From Desulfitibacter sp. BRH_c19 (GTDB taxonomy: Bacteria > Bacillota > DSM-16504 > Desulfitibacterales > Desulfitibacteraceae), in assembly GCA_001515945.1 (NCBI GenBank), contig LOER01000013.1, positions 1-38,114 on the forward strand: a DNA stretch of 38,114 nt, read 5' to 3'. The notes beneath the pieces are model-generated. The model made no database searches and had not been told where the DNA came from. It saw nothing but the letters and a program-made list of their open reading frames with translations. Shown in pieces: positions 17,356 through 24,346 of the stretch; position 1 is the stretch's first letter, and each line of letters starts with the position of its first letter. The position numbers and the translations under genes were made by a program.

Positions 17356-17619
17356 CTATCTCGTTCCTAAGATTATTAATACCATTCCTATAATTATCAT
17401 AATAATCTTATGTACCTGAAGGCTAGATGCAGCACCTGTTAACCCAATAATTGTTACAGTTGTAAAAAATATTGGTCCAATAGAACCAACTATTGCATTG
17501 ATGCGCAAGCCTGCTTCAGCAGTCCCGTATCTATATATAAAATATGCTGCAGTGAAATTTACTATTCCATAGACTGCGCGGATAGCTGCCATAGCTAATG
17601 CGCTTGACAAGGAAAACAT
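17356..17619 (-). CDS. YqhV-like small membrane protein (DUF2619)
   Basis: The 87-residue protein has three likely membrane helices (about residues 5-27, 38-60 and 66-85) and little else. The pattern IRAVYGIVNFTAAYFIYRYGTAEAGLRINAIVGSIGP resembles Bacillus YqhV, a DUF2619 protein of unknown function usually found next to spoIIIA genes. Here it is the first gene of the second hydroxylase operon, 13-22 bp before the fused hydroxylase, behind a clear GGAGG. A role in anchoring or in quinone/electron contact is only a guess. Confidence 0.75.
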   Translation of the reverse strand: MFSLSSALAMAAIRAVYGIVNFTAAYFIYRYGTAEAGLRINAIVGSIGPIFFTTVTIIGLTGAASSLQVHKIIMIIIGMVLIILGTR

Positions 17620-17645
17620 AGTATTCCTCCATTTTCTATCGATCC

Positions 17646-17651
17646 ATTATA
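17646..17651 (-). promoter_or_regulatory. Candidate -10 box of the second hydroxylase operon
   Basis: A perfect TATAAT on the minus strand lies 26 bp before the YqhV-like start codon. No good -35 box is seen 16-18 bp upstream, so this could depend on an activator or be chance in AT-rich DNA. Confidence 0.35.
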
Positions 17652-17764
17652 GTTTTTGTTAATTTTCCTTATCTACTCTAATAATAAGAAATTTTTGTTT
17701 ATAGAATAATTAATGCATTTCACTTTTTTTAGCACCTTGGTTTAGGTAATAAAAAGGAAAAATA

Positions 17765-17792
17765 TTGTTATGCTAGAATAGTAGAGTAATAT
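17765..17792 (+). promoter_or_regulatory. Candidate sigma-A promoter of the flavoprotein gene
   Basis: TTGTTA (17765-17770), 16 bp, then TAATAT (17787-17792), about 38 bp before the ATG at 17831. The region 17620-17830 is the divergent control region between the hydroxylase operon and this gene. Confidence 0.45.
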
Positions 17793-17830
17793 ACATTTAG
17801 AACTATTTCGAGGGAGATGTTGAATACGTT

Positions 17831-19081
17831 ATGACTCTTGGGAAAAAGCATGTAATTGTTATAGGGGGCGGAGCTTCTGGGATGGTTGCCGCTATTGTTG
17901 CCGCAAGAAATGAAGCTAAAGTTACAATTTTGGAGAGAAATCCCCGTATCGGTAAAAAAATTCTGGCTACTGGCAATGGGCGCTGTAATTTCACTAACGT
18001 AAATGCAGATATTACCTGCTATCAAGGAAATAATCCCCGTTTTGCCTACAGTACCTTAACTGGTTTTACTGTACAGGAAACTCTGGAATTCTTTGAGAAA
18101 CTTGGTATTGCACCTAAGGTTGAAGATCTTGGAAAAGTCTTTCCCACGTCTGATCAGGCCTCAAGCGTTCTTGATGTATTAATGTATGAATTAAATAAAA
18201 CAGGAGTTAATATTGTCTGTGACGCCTATGTAGAAAGTATTCGCAAAGAGGCTAATACCTTTAAAGTAAAGTTCGCGGAAGGCGGGGAGTTGATAGGAGA
18301 CAGCGTCATCTTAGCTGCTGGTGGTAAAGCCATGCCCTCTACTGGTTCAGATGGCAGCGGCTATGGATTAGCTGAAAAACTAGGTCATACCATTACAGCT
18401 ATCTTCCCCGCTCTGGTTCAACTCAAGCTAGAAGGTTCATTCTTCAAACAAATTGCAGGGGTGAAATTTGTTGGCACTGCTGAAATATTACAAAACAATA
18501 AAACTGTAGCCCAAGATAAAGGGGATATTCTATTTGCCAATTATGGAGTCTCTGGTCCACCTATTTTACAAATTAGTAGAAAAGCAGGTGAACTTCTCCA
18601 GAAAGGTAAAGAGGTTGTATTAAAGTTAACTATCTTAGATAAGATGGCCAAAGAGGAGCTAAGAGAGCTTATAATCAAACGATTTAATAATGACTCCCAG
18701 AAAACACTTGGATTTAGCTTGGTTGGTCTAATTAATAAAAGATTAATTCCTGTCTTACTAAAAGAAGCAGGTCTTACAGACTTAAAACGTCCCGTAGCTA
18801 GTGTTTCTTCTAAAGAACGGGAGAAAATTATTACTATCTTACAGGATTGGCGTTTTAACGTGAGTGGAACAAAAAGCTGGCCAAGTGCCCAGGTTACCGC
18901 AGGAGGAATTGTAACGAATGAGATTAACCCCACCACCATGGAGTCAAAAATTGTTAAAGGCTTATTTTTAGCCGGAGAAATCATAGATATTGACGGGCTA
19001 TGCGGTGGCTTTAATCTGCAATGGGCCTGGTCCTCCGGGTATATTGCTGGGAAAAGCGCTTCACATAATAAACCTAGTTAA
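17831..19081 (+). CDS. HI0933/BaiN-type FAD-dependent flavoprotein
   Basis: The 416-residue protein starts with a dinucleotide-binding motif, VIVIGGGASGMVAAIVAARN, then ILERNPRIGKKILATGNGRCNFTN, the diagnostic motif of the HI0933/YhiN/BaiN family. A second FAD segment is VILAAGGKAMPSTGSDGSGYGLAEKLGH and the end is GGFNLQWAWSSGYIAGKSA. Members are flavoprotein oxidoreductases, one (BaiN) proposed in bile-acid reduction, but the usual reaction is not established. AGGGAG lies about 14 bp before the ATG. It is a single gene, convergent with the D-serine ammonia-lyase gene. Confidence 0.92.
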   Translation: MTLGKKHVIVIGGGASGMVAAIVAARNEAKVTILERNPRIGKKILATGNGRCNFTNVNADITCYQGNNPRFAYSTLTGFTVQETLEFFEKLGIAPKVEDLGKVFPTSDQASSVLDVLMYELNKTGVNIVCDAYVESIRKEANTFKVKFAEGGELIGDSVILAAGGKAMPSTGSDGSGYGLAEKLGHTITAIFPALVQLKLEGSFFKQIAGVKFVGTAEILQNNKTVAQDKGDILFANYGVSGPPILQISRKAGELLQKGKEVVLKLTILDKMAKEELRELIIKRFNNDSQKTLGFSLVGLINKRLIPVLLKEAGLTDLKRPVASVSSKEREKIITILQDWRFNVSGTKSWPSAQVTAGGIVTNEINPTTMESKIVKGLFLAGEIIDIDGLCGGFNLQWAWSSGYIAGKSASHNKPS

Positions 19082-19170
19082 TATACCATGCTCCTTGCAG
19101 TAATTTAACTTCTTTAGTTAAAGAGATTTGTTTCCTTTTTCTAGCCGCTAATTAGAAAAACCTGTGCCAA

Positions 19171-19211
19171 TTGTCAATTTGTCAGTTTGTCAATTTGTCA
19201 AGCCTGACCCC
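19171..19211. repeat. REP-like tail repeat, copy a (overlaps 3' end of dsdA)
   Basis: The segment is a run of (A/G)TTTGTCA units ending in GTCAAGCCTGACCCC. The same tail occurs at 28391 and 29519. Read on the minus strand it supplies the last codons (Gly-Gln-Ala) and the TGA stop of the D-serine ammonia-lyase gene. Confidence 0.8.
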
Positions 19212-20547
19212 CACAATAGAGCTCTTTCATTAGATCATCTGGCACAAACAAGCCTCCTGTAGCCCATGCTATATGTGTGGCATTCCCAAGCGTTTCTGCC
19301 AAGTTATTTGATTTAACATACCTTTTGCCGTTTGCACCCATGAGAACAATAGGTCCTAGCAGGCCTGGTGTACCTGACGGTTCAACTTTTATATTTTCTG
19401 TATCTTTTAACATAGACAAGAGCTTAAAAAGTTCACTATCGGAGATGGTATAAATACCGCTCAAAAGCTTCTCTATAGTTTTTCCTGCAAAACTCGAAGA
19501 TCTTCCTACAGCAAGGCCATCTGCATCTGTGATATTATCTAATCCAAAATCCTTCGTAGAAACCTTTTCATTCTCTCCGGTCATCAATCCCAAAAGCATG
19601 CAGGGCGAATGTGTAGGCTCAGCAAAAAATACATGAACTGCATCTCCAAAAACCTGCTTTAAGCCAAAGCATATACCACCTGGAGCACCTCCAACACCAC
19701 AGGGTATGTATACAAACAATGGCTGGGTGCTACTAACCTCGATGCCTTTCTCTTTAAGTTGCTTTTTTAGCCGGAAGGCTGCAACACTATAGCCCAAAAA
19801 CAAGTCCTTGGAGTTTTCATCATCTATAAAATGATTCAAAGGGTCACCCTCTGCTTGTTTCCTTCCTATCTCTACAGCCTTGCTATAATCAGATGAATAT
19901 TCCAGAACATTGACTCCTCGATTTCTAAGCAAATGTTTCTTCCATTCCTTTGCATCAGAAGACATATGCACAGTAACTTTAAATCCTAATGAAGTTCCTA
20001 TAATTCCGATACTTAACCCCAAATTTCCTGTGGAACCTACTGAAAGTGAATACTTACTGAAGAATTCCAGCAAATCAGAATCTGCCAACCTTGTATAGTT
20101 ATCACTAGATTTAAGCAATCCATGTTTTAGAGCTAAAGCTTCTGCATGCTTAAGGACTTCATAAATACCCCCTCTGGCCTTTATTGAGCCTGCTACAGGA
20201 AGATAATTGTCGCATTTTAACATAAGACAGCCTTCAATGAATTCTCTATATTCTTGTGTTTCAGCTTCTTTCATTGAAGCAATTTCAATTAGTTCCGATT
20301 CGATAATCCCTCCCCATGTTCTAGTTTCCGGAAAAAGTCTACAAATTAGGGGTGCAAATCTTTCTAACCTTAACTCGGCATCCTTTATATCCTCTAGTGA
20401 TACAGCTAGTTCAGGAAGTATTATATCCACTTTACTTAATTTAGGGTTTATCCAAAATACAGGCTTATACTCCATAATATCTATTAAGAGAGGATACTCT
20501 TTTAACCATTGTTTTTTCTTCTTATTCAATATATAACTCGAACTCAT
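19198..20547 (-). CDS. dsdA: D-serine ammonia-lyase
   Basis: This PLP enzyme turns D-serine into pyruvate and ammonia. The 449 residues match DsdA: DNYLPVAGSIKARGGIYEVLKHAEALA carries the Schiff-base lysine (SIKARGG, near residue 123), SVGSTGNLGLSIG is the substrate loop, and FVYIPCGVGGAPGGICFGLKQVF and HIAWATGGLFVPDDLM complete the fold. The ATG follows a GAGGGGG site. The end LYCGGQA and the stop lie inside a REP-like repeat, so the natural C-terminus has probably been replaced by a few repeat-coded residues; the catalytic core is intact. No transporter or DsdC-type regulator is adjacent. Confidence 0.94.
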   Translation of the reverse strand: MSSSYILNKKKKQWLKEYPLLIDIMEYKPVFWINPKLSKVDIILPELAVSLEDIKDAELRLERFAPLICRLFPETRTWGGIIESELIEIASMKEAETQEYREFIEGCLMLKCDNYLPVAGSIKARGGIYEVLKHAEALALKHGLLKSSDNYTRLADSDLLEFFSKYSLSVGSTGNLGLSIGIIGTSLGFKVTVHMSSDAKEWKKHLLRNRGVNVLEYSSDYSKAVEIGRKQAEGDPLNHFIDDENSKDLFLGYSVAAFRLKKQLKEKGIEVSSTQPLFVYIPCGVGGAPGGICFGLKQVFGDAVHVFFAEPTHSPCMLLGLMTGENEKVSTKDFGLDNITDADGLAVGRSSSFAGKTIEKLLSGIYTISDSELFKLLSMLKDTENIKVEPSGTPGLLGPIVLMGANGKRYVKSNNLAETLGNATHIAWATGGLFVPDDLMKELYCGGQA

Positions 20548-20653
20548 TAGGTTGCCCCCTCGTTATAATTTAATAACTCTAATTATCTTAACATTTTTTG
20601 TTTGTCATATCTAGAAACAGTAAAACATCTTTCCATGAGTTCACCTGCTTTGC

Positions 20654-20680
20654 AAAAAAAAGAAGCCCTATTAGCCTCTT
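20654..20680 (-). terminator. Terminator of the DUF134 gene
   Basis: On the minus strand AAGAGGC-TAATAGG-GCTTCTT is followed by a T-tract. It starts 27 bp past the DUF134 stop codon. Confidence 0.7.
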
Positions 20681-20706
20681 AACCCCTTTAATCTATAACT
20701 GGATAA

Positions 20707-21180
20707 TTATTCTGTTTTTCCCCTTCTCCAGCAATTACGCTTGCAAAACTTCTGCCCCTTGGTATTGAGGCATACTATTTTCTGTGATTGACAATCCTGG
20801 CATAGATATTGACCACTAATAATTCTTTCAAAGTTCTCATAGCTTTCTTTCCACTCTTTGCCACAATCAAGACATCGTACCGGGCAAATGTTACGAGTGA
20901 AATTGCCACCATCTATCCGGATAGCCTTACCATTTATGATGCTGTCAGCAACTTTCTCCCTTGCATTATTAAGAATCCGTTGGAAGGTTTGTCTTGAGAC
21001 TTCCATCTTTTCGGCGGCTTCTTCCTGCTCCAGTTTCTCCACATCCTTCAAGCGAATTGCTTCAACTTCCTCAATTCTCAAAATGTTTTCTTCCATGTCT
21101 TTTGAATGTATGTCTAAAGGCACAAAGTGCTGTATATTAGGAATGAATTCAACCTTTTTCCATTTAGGTGGTCTAGCCAA
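20707..21180 (-). CDS. DUF134 (UPF0251) HTH protein, putative regulator
   Basis: The 157-residue protein begins MARPPKWKKVEFIP, the conserved DUF134 start, then a sigma-like helix-turn-helix (EVEAIRLKDVEKLEQEEAAEKMEVSRQTFQRILNNAREKVADSI, about residues 37-80). The C-terminus has paired cysteines, CPVRCLDC and CQDC plus a later CKRNC, likely a zinc or FeS site. The start is a TTG behind AAAGGAG. DUF134 genes sit beside the NifX/MinD genes in many anaerobes, and it is likely the regulator of that set, but it has its own terminator and is separated by another, so it is transcribed on its own. Confidence 0.88.
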   Translation of the reverse strand: MARPPKWKKVEFIPNIQHFVPLDIHSKDMEENILRIEEVEAIRLKDVEKLEQEEAAEKMEVSRQTFQRILNNAREKVADSIINGKAIRIDGGNFTRNICPVRCLDCGKEWKESYENFERIISGQYLCQDCQSQKIVCLNTKGQKFCKRNCWRRGKTE

Positions 21181-21283
21181 TTTTTTATTCTCCTTTCAAT
21201 ATACTTATTTGCAATGTTATTTTACCATTATTAATTGCTTAAAAAAAGAGCCTAGCAGTATCTGCCCAAATTTCAATATAGCT

Positions 21284-21329
21284 ATAGAAAAAATAAAAGC
21301 AAGTTCTCTATTATTTCAGAACTTGCTTT
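21284..21329 (-). terminator. Terminator of the NifX/MinD cluster
   Basis: A perfect 12-bp stem AAAGCAAGTTCT/AGAACTTGCTTT (21296-21329) with a 10-nt loop, followed on the minus strand by TATTTTTTC, 15 bp after the DUF5320 stop. Confidence 0.85.
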
Positions 21330-21344
21330 CCTAAAGGAGGCATG

Positions 21345-21662
21345 TTATTTTTCTTCAAAATTTTCCAAACGGGCTTTTACTTGTTTAAGTTGCTTTTTTA
21401 GTAGCTCTTCCTGATTTTTCAAAGCCACTTTTTCATCATAAACTTGTTCATTCGATATAGGCGTAGTATAACCTCCTTCTCCGCCTTGAATCCCTTTGAG
21501 ATAACGGATTCTTCTAAATCCTCTTCCTCCACAGATTCCTTGCCTAGATCTTGCTCCAGCATAGTTAGCAAAAACAGAATTTGTAGTACTAGCGCAGTTA
21601 CCTGCACCTCTTCCTGTCATAGGTCCCATTCCCATTGGACCTGTACCGTCCCCTCTTGGCAT
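21345..21662 (-). CDS. DUF5320-type small Gly/Met-rich protein
   Basis: The 105-residue protein opens MPRGDGTGPMGMGPMTGRGAG, the hallmark of a small family commonly coded next to NifX/MinD genes in Clostridia and Thermotogae. The middle is Gly/Arg-rich with two cysteines (C23 and C44), and the last 40 residues are a charged helix (EKVALKNQEELLKKQLKQVKARLENFEEK) that could form a coiled coil. Its function is unknown; the context suggests an accessory role in metal-cluster handling. RBS AAAGGAG. It is the last gene of the operon. Confidence 0.82.
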   Translation of the reverse strand: MPRGDGTGPMGMGPMTGRGAGNCASTTNSVFANYAGARSRQGICGGRGFRRIRYLKGIQGGEGGYTTPISNEQVYDEKVALKNQEELLKKQLKQVKARLENFEEK

Positions 21663-21689
21663 AATAAATCACTCCTTTATTAAAATACT

Positions 21690-22073
21690 TCACTCATGGG
21701 CATGATCACATTCAGTTTTTTCAACGCCATATCCTTTTCCTGCCCCAGGCGTACATAAACTCTGCCCACCTTCAAGTACACCCTTCTCCAATTTTTCTAT
21801 TACTTCATCAATGCTTCCATCTACTCCCATAATTGTTTCTATACCCAGTTCTACGAAAAATCCTTGCGCTCTTGCTCCCATACCACCAGAGACAATTCCT
21901 TTTACGTCTTTTTCATGCAGAAACTGAGGGATATAACCTGGTGAATGGCCCGGGTTTTCTATTTCAAACCTTCTTACTGTTTTTCCGTTTTCAATATCAA
22001 CTAGTGTAAATGATGGGCATCTTTCAAAATGCGGAGAAACATATTTTCCATCTGTAGATATTGCTACAGGCAT
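21690..22073 (-). CDS. NifX/NifB-type (DUF/COG1433) FeMo-cofactor-binding-like protein
   Basis: The domain (about residues 1-105) has the NifX/ORP fold: MPVAISTDGKYVSPHFERCPSFTLVDI, then GIVSGGMGARAQGFFVELGIETIMGVDG. Such proteins hold metal-sulfur clusters such as the Mo-Cu-S cluster of Desulfovibrio orange protein or FeMo-co precursors. The C-terminal tail has CTPGAGKGYG and a CDHAHE end, possible metal ligands. The frame can be extended to 22088, but its ATG is part of the GGAGG ribosome site, so 22073 is chosen (127 residues). It follows the MinD gene by 25 bp. Confidence 0.87.
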   Translation of the reverse strand: MPVAISTDGKYVSPHFERCPSFTLVDIENGKTVRRFEIENPGHSPGYIPQFLHEKDVKGIVSGGMGARAQGFFVELGIETIMGVDGSIDEVIEKLEKGVLEGGQSLCTPGAGKGYGVEKTECDHAHE

Positions 22074-22098
22074 AGCTAAAACCTCCATTGATATATTA

Positions 22099-22968
22099 TT
22101 AGTTGGTTTTTAACTTTTCCAGCTCATCTACAATTTTCATCCAGATACTTTCGATTTCATGGATGACATTTCTGTTGCCTGCCTCAATTGGAGTTTTAAA
22201 TTCCTCCAATGCCTTAACTATCGATGGATCAAACGGTATCTTACCAATGACAGGAAAACCGTTACTTTCGCATAAGCTTTCTATCTGTGAAGTTACTTCC
22301 AGATTCAGGTCGTACTTGTTAATACATACAAACGCTGGGATTCCAAAATGCCGAGCTACTCCCAGAACCCTCTCCATATCCCTATGACCTGATTTTGTAG
22401 GTTCTGAAACTACTACTACTGCATCGGCTCCTGTAATAGATGCAATCACCACACAGCCTATACCAGGTGAACCATCAATCAGTAACCATTTCTCATCTTT
22501 TTTGTTACTTTGAATGTTTTTTCTTACCTCTGTTACAAGCTTCCCAGAACCCTCGGCACCAATATCAAGTAATGCATGGGAAAAGGTGCCTCTTGAGGTC
22601 TCAGATACATACGTTTCTCCTGTTTTGACTTCTTGCAAGCATATTGCTTCCTGCGGACATACCAACATGCATGCACCACATCCTTCACATTTCATTGGTT
22701 TGATTTCAAACTCTTCGTTAATTGCATCAAATCTGCATGTTTCTTGACATAGGCCGCACCTTATACATGCTGATGAGTCAATCACCGCTTCTTTTGCACC
22801 ATAATAGTCAGCTTTTTTTAGAACATCACCCTTTAGCAAGATGTGTAGGTTCGGAGCATCAACATCACAGTCAGCGAGCATTTTGTCTTTGACCAGAATG
22901 CTTAGCGATGAAACAAGAGTGCTTTTTCCAGTCCCGCCTTTTCCGCTTATAAAGACAATCTGTTTCAT
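22099..22968 (-). CDS. MinD-superfamily ATPase with inserted 2x[4Fe-4S] ferredoxin domain (first)
   Basis: The 289-residue protein has a deviant Walker A, SGKGGTGKST (residues 8-17), a switch region DCDVDAPN, then an inserted ferredoxin domain with CIRCGLCQETC and CEGCGACMLVC (about residues 68-110). The P-loop part resumes with LLIDGSPGIGCVVIASITGADAVVVVSEPTKSG. These COG1149 ATPases form pairs and are thought to build or load metal-sulfur clusters. It overlaps the upstream MinD gene by 4 bp (ATGA), so the two are made together. Confidence 0.93.
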   Translation of the reverse strand: MKQIVFISGKGGTGKSTLVSSLSILVKDKMLADCDVDAPNLHILLKGDVLKKADYYGAKEAVIDSSACIRCGLCQETCRFDAINEEFEIKPMKCEGCGACMLVCPQEAICLQEVKTGETYVSETSRGTFSHALLDIGAEGSGKLVTEVRKNIQSNKKDEKWLLIDGSPGIGCVVIASITGADAVVVVSEPTKSGHRDMERVLGVARHFGIPAFVCINKYDLNLEVTSQIESLCESNGFPVIGKIPFDPSIVKALEEFKTPIEAGNRNVIHEIESIWMKIVDELEKLKTN

Positions 22969-23795
22969 TTGCTGGCACTCCTTTCAATCTTTTCATACAG
23001 CTCTTCGAATTGTTCTTTCCAAAAATCATTATGTTTAACAGGAAGTATACCTTTTGAATAGCTTTCAGCTATTTCTCTCGAAAAAGGTATTTCCATTAGA
23101 AGCTCGATACCTTCATTCTCGCAAAAATCATGTATTAACCTGCTGCTATCGGATGCTTTATTTAATACAATCCCAAATGGTATTTCCATCTTTCTTACAA
23201 GCTGAGTAGCAATTTTCAGGTCATGAAGTCCGAAAGGGTTAGGTTCTGTTACCAGAATACAGTAATCACATTCTTCTATTGATTGAATTACTGTACAGGA
23301 CGCCCCAGGTGAGCAATCGAGTATTACAGGCAAGACTTTTTTCATACGTTTCTTTAATGCAGATATGATAGGTATACTTATTGGCTCACCCACATTAAGC
23401 CTTCCCTGAAGAAATGTATTATCACCATTTGCTTCAACAACCCCAATAATCCTTTCTACTTCACTAATTGCATCATTAGGGCAGGCTATAACACATGCCC
23501 CACAGTGATGGCAGATTTCGGGGAAAACAAGAACATGATCCTTCACCACAGCAATTGCGTTAAACTGACATGCCTTTGAACAATAACCGCATGCATTACA
23601 TTTAGTTATATCAGCTTCTGGAACCAGTACTTTTACAGGGCTACTTTCCTGTATTTCAGGTGTTAAGAATATTGCTCCGTTTGGTTCTTCCACATCAAAA
23701 TCTATGTACTGGCATGACGATACTGACGTTGCCAAGCTTGCAGAAACAGTAGTCTTGCCTGTTCCCCCTTTGCCGCTTAAAACCGCTATTCTCAT
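22965..23795 (-). CDS. MinD-superfamily ATPase with inserted 2x[4Fe-4S] ferredoxin domain (second)
   Basis: The 276-residue partner has SGKGGTGKTT (residues 7-16), DFDVEEPN, cluster motifs CNACGYCSKAC and CHHCGACVIAC, then ILDCSPGASCTVIQSIEECDYCILVTEPNPFG. Sequence differs well from the first ATPase, so this is an old paralogue pair probably acting as a heterodimer. It overlaps the preceding NifX-like gene by 4 bp and the following MinD gene by 4 bp. Confidence 0.93.
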   Translation of the reverse strand: MRIAVLSGKGGTGKTTVSASLATSVSSCQYIDFDVEEPNGAIFLTPEIQESSPVKVLVPEADITKCNACGYCSKACQFNAIAVVKDHVLVFPEICHHCGACVIACPNDAISEVERIIGVVEANGDNTFLQGRLNVGEPISIPIISALKKRMKKVLPVILDCSPGASCTVIQSIEECDYCILVTEPNPFGLHDLKIATQLVRKMEIPFGIVLNKASDSSRLIHDFCENEGIELLMEIPFSREIAESYSKGILPVKHNDFWKEQFEELYEKIERSASK

Positions 23796-24172
23796 TTCTG
23801 TCCTCCTTGTACCCCCATACCGAAGTGTGAGGGGACTGTACTAGTTATTTTTTTAAGAAGTCCTTTTTTGAATTCATCTATGTTTTCTTTTACAGGTACT
23901 GATTCTCCATGGTATATGTCAATATTAGCAGCCTTTAGAACATTCATGGCATTTGGTCCTACATTGCCTGTAATTACTACTTCCACACCCCTATCAACCA
24001 TAAGCTGTCCTGAATTGATTCCAGCCCCACCACCGGAAGCTGCTGCACTATTTTCAATAATTTCAGACTCCATTGTATCGGCATCTGCAATAATAAAGTA
24101 TGCCGATCTCCCGAACCTTGGATCCATGCTACTTTCAATAGAATTTCCACTTGCTGAAACACAAATCTTCAT
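23792..24172 (-). CDS. NifX/COG1433 dinitrogenase-cofactor-type protein, first gene of cluster
   Basis: The 126-residue protein starts MKICVSASGNSIESSMDPRFGRSAYFIIAD and continues GGGAGINSGQLMVDRGVEVVITGNVGPNAMNVLKAANIDIYHGESVPV, both classic for the NifX/NifB C-terminal-like family (as in the ORP protein and its relatives). The short tail ends in a Gly-rich FGMGVQGGQK. The ATG follows AAAAGGGGCG. It is directly behind a strong sigma-A promoter and a dyad operator. Role: cluster carrier or scaffold in the same complex as the MinD ATPases. Confidence 0.9.
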   Translation of the reverse strand: MKICVSASGNSIESSMDPRFGRSAYFIIADADTMESEIIENSAAASGGGAGINSGQLMVDRGVEVVITGNVGPNAMNVLKAANIDIYHGESVPVKENIDEFKKGLLKKITSTVPSHFGMGVQGGQK

Positions 24173-24203
24173 ATATTTTCGCCCCTTTTAATAATATGTT
24201 CTA

Positions 24204-24225
24204 GTTATAGGCTAATGCCCATAAC
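24204..24225. promoter_or_regulatory. Dyad operator candidate at the start point of the NifX/MinD operon
   Basis: GTTATAGGC-TAAT-GCCCATAAC has 9-bp arms with one mismatch and lies directly after the -10 box, where a repressor would block the start. Related half-sites (TTATGAGCAT at about 24260-24270, GGGCATATG at 24244-24252) surround the -35 box. The DUF134 protein is the natural candidate binder, an inference. Confidence 0.55.
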
Positions 24226-24227
24226 TA

Positions 24228-24256
24228 ATTCTATTATTATTTTGGGCATATGTCAA
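24228..24256 (-). promoter_or_regulatory. Sigma-A promoter of the NifX/MinD operon
   Basis: TTGACA (24256-24251), exactly 17 bp, TAGAAT (24233-24228) on the minus strand, 56 bp before the first start codon. This is the best promoter in the window. Confidence 0.8.
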
Positions 24257-24319
24257 TAACTTATGAGCATTTTTTTATTATTCTTTAAAAAAGTTTTGAA
24301 AGATTGCCTCCTAAAAGGC

Positions 24320-24346
24320 AAAAAAAAAGCACTCATTGGGAGTGCT
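24320..24346 (-). terminator. Terminator overlapping the stop codon of the aminopeptidase gene
   Basis: AGCACTC-ATTGG-GAGTGCT followed on the minus strand by nine T. The gene's TGA stop sits at the junction of loop and second arm, so the last two codons form part of the stem. Confidence 0.85.

Noticed and set aside
19171-19211. CRISPR or tandem-repeat array
   Set aside because: The TTTGTCA units are only 8 bp apart with no spacers, and the tail matches a dispersed repeat found elsewhere.
21235-21282. Second terminator or attenuator in the DUF134 leader (GCAG-ATA-CTGC before a T-run)
   Set aside because: The stem is only 4 bp with mismatches beyond; not convincing.
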